A DNA stretch of 64,000 bases from CAYRNR01 sp964425605 (lineage in GTDB: Bacteria > Myxococcota_A > UBA796 > UBA9615 > CAYRNR01), in the NCBI GenBank assembly GCA_964425605.1, contig CAYRNR010000012.1, positions 1 through 64,000 on the forward strand, in the 5' to 3' direction. The position numbers and the translations under genes were made by a program. The notes under the pieces were generated by a model. It worked only from the letters and a program-made list of their open reading frames with translations, was not told the origin of the DNA and ran no database searches. Positions within the stretch are counted from its first letter, which is position 1. The number at the start of each line of letters is the position of its first letter. Below, piece after piece: positions 56,286-64,000 of the stretch.

Positions 56286-56789
56286 TCAGAACCCGTCCTT
56301 CACCCGCCCGCAGGTCACATCGACCTGGTTCTTGCCTCGAGCCCACCTGTGCCATGGCCGCCACTTGCCCACGACGAGCCACCACGGATCGATGACGGTC
56401 GAGCCGAACCAGTCGTAGGCGTTGGGCTTGCACTTCGGGAGGCAGAGGACGGCCTGGTGCCGGAACTCGAGCGTCCATCGAGCCACGAGCTCGAACTTGT
56501 AGCAGGGCGTGTCCACCTCCATCCACAGCCTCGTCGTGGTCAACCCCGCCGGGAGCGCGCCGGTGGCCATACCCGACGCGACGGTTGCCCCGGGGATCTT
56601 CAGCGAGATGTTGGTGATCAGCCGAGTGGAGATGCTGATGCAGCCTTCGCAAGTAGTGCGTGTCTTGTAGGTGCTCTTCGCCGCGGCCAGGATGTTCTTG
56701 ATCTCCGCGTCTCGCGCCGCCTTGGGACACGCCTCGCAGGTCGGGTCGGCCTTCATCCATTGCTCGAGGTTCTTCCATTCCCAGATCAT
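56286..56789 (-). CDS. Cys-rich protein of unknown function
   Basis: 167 residues, no signal peptide. The N-terminal half has CEACPKAARDAEIKNILAAA and the cluster TTCEGCIS; the C-terminal half is Trp-rich (YDWFGSTVIDPWWLVVGKWR, then PWHRWARGKN) and ends CGRVKDGF. Eight Cys in short CxxC-like spacings suggest metal or disulfide sites. No family is recognised. It overlaps the upstream gene by 4 nt (ATGA), so the two products probably work together. Its codon use and composition are less GC-extreme than the neighbours, a weak sign of acquisition. Confidence 0.65.
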   Translation of the reverse strand: MIWEWKNLEQWMKADPTCEACPKAARDAEIKNILAAAKSTYKTRTTCEGCISISTRLITNISLKIPGATVASGMATGALPAGLTTTRLWMEVDTPCYKFELVARWTLEFRHQAVLCLPKCKPNAYDWFGSTVIDPWWLVVGKWRPWHRWARGKNQVDVTCGRVKDGF

Positions 56790-57256
56790 GGCTTCCCCCC
56801 CAGCTGGTTCACGGCCTTCTCCTCGAGCAGGAGATCGAGTTCGTCGCCGTCCTCGTCGTCCGTCCAGATCATCGCCACGTCCGCGCCCGTTCCCTCGTCC
56901 GGACCGCGGAGGCCGATCTGTACCGGCTGCTCCCAGGAGACGTGGACGATCGGCAGCTCGGACAGGCCCGGCTCGAGCTCGAACGAAGCGACCGCGTCGG
57001 AGCCGAAGGGCTCGGCCCACCGCATCACCGCGTGGCCGTCACCCCCTTCGATGCAGTTCTGTGCGGACAGCGAGATCGAGACGACCTGGCGCCGCTTGGA
57101 GCTACCGACGATCTTCACGAGCAAGCGGTCTTCGCGGACGTCGATCTTCACTGTGGGGAGCTGGGCGAGGTCGCCCTCGCGTGCGAACTGGCTCTCCACG
57201 TCCATGGTCGGCAGCACGAGTAGGACCGGCCGTTTCGGACTGAGTTCTCCCTCCAT
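56786..57256 (-). CDS. Unknown soluble protein coupled to the Cys-rich gene
   Basis: 156 residues, no signal peptide or membrane helix. Mostly beta-strand predicted (VLLVLPTMDVESQ, LPTVKIDVREDRLLVKIVG, RRQVVSISLSAQNC), with an acidic C-terminal stretch (TDDEDGDELDLLLEEK). GGAGGTTTGTC precedes the ATG. It forms a two-gene unit with the Cys-rich gene downstream. No family recognised; a two-component effector/chaperone arrangement is conceivable but unsupported. Confidence 0.65.
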   Translation of the reverse strand: MEGELSPKRPVLLVLPTMDVESQFAREGDLAQLPTVKIDVREDRLLVKIVGSSKRRQVVSISLSAQNCIEGGDGHAVMRWAEPFGSDAVASFELEPGLSELPIVHVSWEQPVQIGLRGPDEGTGADVAMIWTDDEDGDELDLLLEEKAVNQLGGKP

Positions 57257-57409
57257 GACAAACCTCCTTCACGAGCCCCACATCGCTGGTCTCGTCACCT
57301 TGGTCCGGGTTCTTCTGGATTCACCCCGAATTGAGGTTATCGGGGGGAGGGGCCCGGGGCAAGTGAGGAGTCGGCGACGATGCGCGGTCGAGAGGTCATG
57401 GGCGAGAGC

Positions 57410-58057
57410 TCACCGTGACGGCGTCGCGTGCGTGCCCAACCGCGTCACGAACAGTCCATCGAACTGCATCGTCTCCAGCGGCTGCTTCCGGACCACACCC
57501 CCAGGAGCCGCGTGGATGACCGCGTGGTCCTCACCGCCGACGTACAGGGCCGTGTGCCAGGGCCAGTACCGCGCCGACTCCGTCACGAGCAGCGGCTCGT
57601 CCTCGATCTCGTACTCCTCCATCAGCAGGTACAGCACGTCGCCGCGCTTCAGCGTGCCCACGTCGAGGTCCTCGCGCAGTACCCCCGCCGCGCCCGGGAC
57701 CGGCGTTCCGAGCATCTCGCTGCGGACGATCTTCGAAGGATCGACCGGGTAGCGACGCCATGGGGTCTCGGTGGGTGGCCCATAGGCGAGGTAGAGCAGC
57801 CCGAGGCAGTCGATGCCGGGGTTGCCGGTCGTCATGCGCCCACCCCAGCGATAGGGCTCGCCCAGGAGGGCCTCGGCGTTGGCGATGGCGGCGTCGGCGA
57901 GCTCGGGCGGAGGGGGCGGTGGGGGAGGGTCCTCGGGGGCGGCTGCTGCGCTCGAGGGATCGTCGTCGCCGTGGGCCTCGGCACTCGCCGCGACGAGGCA
58001 GGCGAGGAGTGCCCACAGCAGCACCGATTGGGATCCGATGGAGATCGTGACGGTCAC
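57410..58057 (-). CDS. Secreted NlpC/P60 cysteine peptidase
   Basis: 215 residues. It has a signal peptide (LLWALLACLVAASAEA), a Pro-rich linker (eight Pro in a row at about 44-51), then an NlpC/P60 domain. The catalytic Cys is in GIDCLGLLYLAYG, the His in WPWHTALYVGGEDH and a third polar residue in AVIHAAPGG. Members cleave D-Glu-DAP or other bonds in peptidoglycan stem peptides. The start is a GTG with GGAGAAG only 3 nt away; there is no ATG alternative in the signal peptide. The 153-nt gap before it (57257-57409) holds no gene. Confidence 0.87.
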   Translation of the reverse strand: MTVTISIGSQSVLLWALLACLVAASAEAHGDDDPSSAAAAPEDPPPPPPPPELADAAIANAEALLGEPYRWGGRMTTGNPGIDCLGLLYLAYGPPTETPWRRYPVDPSKIVRSEMLGTPVPGAAGVLREDLDVGTLKRGDVLYLLMEEYEIEDEPLLVTESARYWPWHTALYVGGEDHAVIHAAPGGVVRKQPLETMQFDGLFVTRLGTHATPSR

Positions 58058-58185
58058 CTTCTCCTTTTAACGCGTCGAGGAGCGGATACGAAACAGGGAA
58101 TCCACACGGCGCCAGGGACATCGGTCGAGGAATGATCCCGTCGATCCGCGGGTCGTACCCATGCGCCAGGACGGGGAACGAGGTC

Positions 58186-59211
58186 ATGACCGGAATTCGG
58201 CTGGGGTGGCTCTGCTGTGCCACGTTGCTCCTGTGCCTGGCCTGCCCGCCCGCCATCGCCTGCAGCTGCGGTTTCACCAGACACTGGGTCGTGCCCGAGA
58301 GCGGAACGATCCCGGCCAACGCCCGAGGCCTGGTCTGGGTCGGCTTCTCGTGGTGGGACTACGAGTGGGAGGACCCGTCGGTGCTGCGGGATCTCGACGA
58401 GTTTCGCTTCCGCCGTCCCGAGGGGTACAGCCCGCGCAAGGTGCAGGACGACTTCTTCGTGGAACGACTGAATGGCGACGGCGTCGTCCGCCTCCCCCTC
58501 GCGGTCACCCCGCTGCCAGGGGGCGATGCGCTGATCGCCGTGGACCAGCCGTTGTCGCCCGGGGCGCGGTACAGGTTCGGTTCGATGCAGCCCGTCTACG
58601 ACTCGCATGGCCGCGACACAGGCGACCGGGAGCCCGTGAGTGCCACGGTCACCGTCTCCGAGATCGCCTTCGACCTGGACGATGGACCGCTGCAGCTCGT
58701 CTCCAGCGCATCCACCACCGGGGCCCTCCAGCTGGCCATGGGGGGCAGCTGCTCCCGCGACACCACCGCCGCGCAGCAGTCCATCGAGGTGGCCCTGCCC
58801 GGCCACCTCGAGCCCTTCCGCGACGTTGCGCACTACACCACGGTGATCGACGGCAGCCAGATCTGGGCCCCCCGGAGCAGCATGTGTCAGTTCCCGGATC
58901 CGGGCTCCAGCTGGATAGGGTGGGGCCGGGACCGGATCTACGCGGAGTGCAGCAGCGACGCCCTGGAGTGGGACCCGGAGAGTTTGAGCCCTGGTCTCCA
59001 TCGTGTGCACGTCGAGGTGGAGATTCCTGGTACGGATCTGCGGTGGCGCTCCGGCGAGATCGAGCTCGACCTGCAGTGCAGGACGTTGCTCGCCGGCCGG
59101 CCCTGGCGAACCGGCGCCGTGTGGGTGGCTCTGGGAATGGTGGTGTTGGTCCTGGCTCACGGTGCCGGGCGAATCTCACGAAAGCTCAGATCCTCTTCGC
59201 CCCGAGCATAG
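58186..59211 (+). CDS. Exported protein with C-terminal membrane anchor
   Basis: 341 residues. It has a signal peptide (CCATLLLCLACPPAIAC). The mature part has two or three beta domains containing P-x-N-x-x-G (ESGTIPANARGLVWVGFSWW) and paired Cys (GSCSRD, SSMCQFP, AECSSD, LQCR). The C-terminus has a single helix (AVWVALGMVVLVLAH) with a basic tail (RISRKLRSS), so it is anchored with the bulk outside. Similar 'P-x-N' exported proteins are common in myxobacteria-like genomes; the role is unknown. A longer start at 58132 lacks a site; GAACGAGGTC supports 58186. Confidence 0.7.
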   Translation: MTGIRLGWLCCATLLLCLACPPAIACSCGFTRHWVVPESGTIPANARGLVWVGFSWWDYEWEDPSVLRDLDEFRFRRPEGYSPRKVQDDFFVERLNGDGVVRLPLAVTPLPGGDALIAVDQPLSPGARYRFGSMQPVYDSHGRDTGDREPVSATVTVSEIAFDLDDGPLQLVSSASTTGALQLAMGGSCSRDTTAAQQSIEVALPGHLEPFRDVAHYTTVIDGSQIWAPRSSMCQFPDPGSSWIGWGRDRIYAECSSDALEWDPESLSPGLHRVHVEVEIPGTDLRWRSGEIELDLQCRTLLAGRPWRTGAVWVALGMVVLVLAHGAGRISRKLRSSSPRA

Positions 59212-59214
59212 AAT
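59209..59214 (+). promoter_or_regulatory. TAGAAT -10-like element, possible leaderless start
   Basis: TAGAAT ends 9 nt before the ATG at 59224, overlapping the stop of the upstream gene. The ATG has no Shine-Dalgarno. Confidence 0.35.
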
Positions 59215-59223
59215 CGAACCACC

Positions 59224-60438
59224 ATGCGCACGATCCACCTGCTGTTGTTCGCCCTGCTCCTGGGGCTCGGATGTGACGGTGACTCCGGTCCGTCCGAGGA
59301 CCCCGTGCCCGAGTTCCGCCACGCCGAGCTCTACGAATCCGTGCAGGACTGGGCCCGGACCCTCACCCGCATCGACGGCGACTGGAAGGAGGACTGGGGA
59401 GACGGGTCGTTCTTCGGCCTGGGTTTCTACGTCCAGGAGGGCACCAGCTCGTCCAACGACGAGTACCTCGCCATCGCCCAGGACCTGATGTCGCGCAACC
59501 TGGCCCTGATCGAGGACGAGAGCCTGCTCACCGGCGACGTCAACGAGATCGCCATGTGCCTGCTCGGGCTGATCGAGTACGTGGCCGCCACCGGGGATAC
59601 CTCGGGCCTGGTCGCGATCGACGAGATGATCGCCGTGCTCAACGACCTGATGGAGGCGACCGGCCACTACTTCCCCCCCGAGGCCGTGGACAGCTTCGCC
59701 ATGGACTTCTACGGCCCCACCTCCATCAACGGCCTGCTGGCGCTGATCAGCCTGCAGCGGGCCTACCTCCTCGCCGGCGACGACGACCTCGTCGAGGTGG
59801 CAGCCGCGGTCGTCGACCAGCTGGACGCCCGCGCCTGGAACGGCACCTACTACGAGTTCAGCGACACCCGCGAGGGGCTGTTCCTCTACCCCAACGTCAC
59901 CTTGATCATGCTCAACGTCCGGCTGTTCCAGCTCACCGGCGAACAGGCCTACCTCGATCGCGCTCTGGACACCCACGCCGGCATCCAGCCCCTGCGCGTG
60001 GACGAGGCGAGCGGCCTGGCTGGACCGGGCCGATATCGCTCTCCGTACAGCGCCGACGTCGAGGGCGCCGAGACCGACGACTACACCACCTTGTCGAGCC
60101 AGAACTACCTGATGATGGCCCTGATGCTGCTGCACCAGGTCACCGGCGACCCCGCCTATCTCCACGAGACCGACGCCGTGCTCGACTTCATCGAGACCTG
60201 CCTGGTCGGCGGCTGGTGCCTGTCCCACTTCCACACCGGCGACTGCACGGATCCGTGCGACGAAGGCGACGTGTGCATCGAGGAGACCTGCTTCGAGGAC
60301 GCCTGCCACACCGGCGTCCTCCACCACTGGATCGACGGCCGCATCGCCACCCCCGACGACACGGTCCTCATCTGCTCCGGGTGCAACCTGCAGTTGCTGT
60401 ACGTGATGTGGTTCCGCCAGCACCTCGACGCGGCCTGA
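59224..60438 (+). CDS. Lipoprotein with (alpha/alpha)-barrel domain
   Basis: 404 residues. The lipobox is LLLGLGC (Cys about 17). The mature part is a helical-hairpin barrel of six-hairpin-glycosidase/AGE type (YESVQDWARTLTRIDGDWKE, YLAIAQDLMSRNLALI, AYLDRALDTHAGIQP), with conserved aromatic/acidic residues in the cleft (NGTYYEFSDTREGLF). Near the end it carries a Cys-rich insert (CTDPCDEGDVCIEETC and others), probably disulfide-bonded. It resembles GH76/GH88/DUF255-type barrels but cannot be placed in a family, so activity is not claimed. It follows the membrane-anchored protein by 12 nt. Confidence 0.72.
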   Translation: MRTIHLLLFALLLGLGCDGDSGPSEDPVPEFRHAELYESVQDWARTLTRIDGDWKEDWGDGSFFGLGFYVQEGTSSSNDEYLAIAQDLMSRNLALIEDESLLTGDVNEIAMCLLGLIEYVAATGDTSGLVAIDEMIAVLNDLMEATGHYFPPEAVDSFAMDFYGPTSINGLLALISLQRAYLLAGDDDLVEVAAAVVDQLDARAWNGTYYEFSDTREGLFLYPNVTLIMLNVRLFQLTGEQAYLDRALDTHAGIQPLRVDEASGLAGPGRYRSPYSADVEGAETDDYTTLSSQNYLMMALMLLHQVTGDPAYLHETDAVLDFIETCLVGGWCLSHFHTGDCTDPCDEGDVCIEETCFEDACHTGVLHHWIDGRIATPDDTVLICSGCNLQLLYVMWFRQHLDAA

Positions 60439-60452
60439 CGTCCATCGGATGG

Positions 60453-60836
60453 TCAGTCGGGCGTGACCCTCCGCGCCCTGCATCGCCCCCTCTCGCAAGC
60501 GGGTTCCACGTCGTAGGCGGGCTCTGCGCAGTCCACGGAATCGCATCTGCGCGGCCAGCCCTCGCACACCTCGTCGTGGCGCTGGCGGACCTGCTCGAAC
60601 TGCTCGCGGTTGTAGACCACGGCGCACTGGCACGGCTCGTCACAGCAGTTGCCGTCCTGGATGCACGCGAGCACGCAATCGTCGTCCGTGGCGCAGCTTG
60701 GGGTGCGGCCCTCGGCGAAGACCGGAGGGTAGTTCCCTTGCTCGTCGGGTACGGAGTCCTTCTTGGCGCAGGAGCACACCGCGATCGCCAGGGCTGCAGC
60801 GGCCACTGACCACGAGATCCTCTGTGTGAAGCTCAT
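60453..60836 (-). CDS. Small Cys-rich lipoprotein
   Basis: 127 residues with lipobox-like AIAVCSC. The mature part has about 14 Cys in short spacing (DDDCVLACIQDGNCCDEPCQCA; CEGWPRRCDSVDCAEPAYDV; CERGRCRARR), a disulfide-rich, likely extracytoplasmic domain. GGGAGAATCGAAAG precedes the ATG; the open frame runs on to 61250 without a site. It is convergent with the (alpha/alpha)-barrel lipoprotein (14-nt gap). No family recognised. Confidence 0.72.
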   Translation of the reverse strand: MSFTQRISWSVAAAALAIAVCSCAKKDSVPDEQGNYPPVFAEGRTPSCATDDDCVLACIQDGNCCDEPCQCAVVYNREQFEQVRQRHDEVCEGWPRRCDSVDCAEPAYDVEPACERGRCRARRVTPD

Positions 60837-60906
60837 CTTTCGATTCTCCCACTTCCGAGGCATCGCCGGGGACGCCGGTGCGACGGAATCGTCCTTCTGC
60901 GCCTGA

Positions 60907-60912
60907 TAGGAT
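60907..60912 (+). promoter_or_regulatory. TAGGAT -10-like element, possible leaderless start
   Basis: TAGGAT ends 8 nt before the ATG at 60921, which lacks a clear ribosome-binding site. Confidence 0.35.
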
Positions 60913-60920
60913 TCGGTCCC

Positions 60921-61853
60921 ATGGACGACCACGACGTGATCGATTGGTTGCTGCAGGGCGATCCCGCGGTTCGCTGGCAGGTGATGCGCGACCTCCTCGG
61001 CGCCGCCGAGGACGAGGTCTCTGGCGAGCGCCGGCGGATCGCGGCCGAGGGGTGGGGACGCGGACTGCTCGAGCGGCAGCACGGGAGCGGCCTGTGGAGC
61101 CACGACCTGGGGCCCCGTTCCGCCCGCGGACTCTACATGCCCAAGTGGATATCGACGCACTACACGCTGCTGTTGCTCGCGCGGCTGGGGCTCGATCCGG
61201 GTGATCCGGCCGCGGCCGCTGGCTGCCGTGCCCTGCTGGCGCGCGCGCATTGGCTGCCCTCCGGCGGAATCCGCCTGTGGCAGCGCGAGGTGACCGACGT
61301 CTGCGTCTGCGCGATGGTGCTGTCGATCCTCCAGACCTTCGACCAGGACCCCGGCGCTCGGCAGCGGCTACGGGCGTTCCTCCTCGATGTGCAACTCGAC
61401 GACGGGGGCTGGAACTGCGAGCGCGATAGCGTGCACGGCTCGTTCCACACGACCCTGTCCGTGCTCGAGGCGTTCCAGAAAGGGCCGGTCACCTCGGAGA
61501 TCGAGGCGGCGGTCGCGCGCGGCAGGGCGTTCTTCCTGCGGCACCATCTCTACTGCTCGCACCGCACCGGCGAGGTCTCGCGCCAGGCATTCCTGCGCTT
61601 CCCGATCCCGTACTCGTGGCACTTCGACTCGCTGCGGGGGCTCACGTGGTTCGCCGCGGACGACGGCCCGTGGGACGACCGCCTCGCAGCCGCCGTCGCC
61701 CTGGTGCGCGAGCGCCGGCGTCCAGACGGGCGCTGGAACGTCAACGCGCGCGCCCCTGGACAGGTCCACTTCGAGCTCGAACCGGCGGGCCGCCCGAGCC
61801 GCTGGGTGACCCTCGGCTGCATGCGAGTGCTGCGGTGGTGGGAGGAGCGGTAG
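60921..61853 (+). CDS. (alpha/alpha)-toroid protein, prenyltransferase-cyclase-like
   Basis: 310 residues. Helical repeats with LDDGGWNCERDSVHGSFHTT, the repeated-motif style of squalene-cyclase/prenyltransferase toroids; also VIDWLLQGDPAVRWQVMRDL and TVLVHERRRPDGRW-like turns (here RERRRPDGRWNV). No terpene-cyclase DxDD is seen. It has the same plan as the protein at 45659-46624 and is probably a distant paralogue. Cytoplasmic, function unknown. Proteins of this type are often annotated as squalene-cyclase-like. Confidence 0.72.
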   Translation: MDDHDVIDWLLQGDPAVRWQVMRDLLGAAEDEVSGERRRIAAEGWGRGLLERQHGSGLWSHDLGPRSARGLYMPKWISTHYTLLLLARLGLDPGDPAAAAGCRALLARAHWLPSGGIRLWQREVTDVCVCAMVLSILQTFDQDPGARQRLRAFLLDVQLDDGGWNCERDSVHGSFHTTLSVLEAFQKGPVTSEIEAAVARGRAFFLRHHLYCSHRTGEVSRQAFLRFPIPYSWHFDSLRGLTWFAADDGPWDDRLAAAVALVRERRRPDGRWNVNARAPGQVHFELEPAGRPSRWVTLGCMRVLRWWEER

Positions 61854-61897
61854 GGTTCCTGAGCGCGACGGTGCCAGGGGAATCCCACGCGGGGGAG

Positions 61898-64000
<2,103 letters not shown>

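Overview
The window is very GC-rich and gene-dense, with mostly Shine-Dalgarno starts and many 1-4 nt gene overlaps. It looks like a Gram-negative deltaproteobacterial/Myxococcota-type genome. The support is many lipobox (…GC) secreted proteins, a PilZ-domain regulator and an HDOD protein, abundant MopE-type (PF11617-like) Asp-rich metal-binding repeats, and two proteins ending in Cys-containing, one-helix, Arg-rich tails that resemble MYXO-CTERM sorting signals. The phylum is an inference. No rRNA, tRNA, CRISPR array, prophage or transposase gene was seen.

Layout. 1-1.5 kb: a large palindrome, a soluble histidine kinase and a PilZ protein. 1.6-4.9 kb: gatE-gatD, the archaeal-type Glu-tRNA(Gln) amidotransferase, in a bacterial context. 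4.9-9.2 kb: a DUF4397 lipoprotein, proline dehydrogenase, a sulfatase-modifying-factor-like lipoprotein and another Asp-linker lipoprotein. 9.2-10.2 kb: a VapC/ribbon-helix-helix toxin-antitoxin pair, then a structured intergenic element. 10.2-17.2 kb (minus strand): a TPR protein, a lipoprotein, a zinc ribbon, then dch, had, oah and a class II aldolase-like gene. Dch, Had and Oah are the three enzymes that carry cyclohexa-1,5-diene-1-carbonyl-CoA to 3-hydroxypimeloyl-CoA in anaerobic benzoyl-CoA degradation; no ring reductase is in the window. 17.3-22.8 kb: lipoproteins, a B3/B4-domain protein and a geranylgeranyl-reductase-like flavoprotein. 22.9-25.7 kb: an agarase-like glycoside hydrolase coupled to another flavoprotein. 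25.8-31.3 kb: three overlapping genes for repeat-fold surface proteins (VCBS+MopE, RCC1-like, beta-helix+MopE). 31.3-35.8 kb: a coupled GH38 mannosidase, HAD phosphatase and propeller lipoprotein.

35.9-48 kb is mixed: HDOD, esterase, outer-membrane barrel, a TrkA-N/RyR channel-like protein, GNAT, a nucleotidyltransferase pair, a shortened AlkD, VOC plus WYL regulator, a toroid protein and a degenerate aldo/keto reductase. 47.6-50.3 kb: a flavin/2Fe-2S reductase abutting a CrtI-like oxidoreductase. 50.4-64 kb: a secreted class I glutamine-amidotransferase-like hydrolase, a 1560-residue PKD/lamin-tail/MopE lipoprotein, a small DUF4177 gene, two unknown genes, NlpC/P60, further secreted proteins, and a MopE protein cut by the window end.

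A recurring theme is a cell surface built from modular lipoproteins. Seven otherwise unrelated ones carry the same kind of poly-Asp linker directly after the lipidated Cys, and five proteins carry MopE-type modules. Five genes without a Shine-Dalgarno have a TANNNT hexamer 6-10 nt before the ATG, which suggests leaderless mRNAs.
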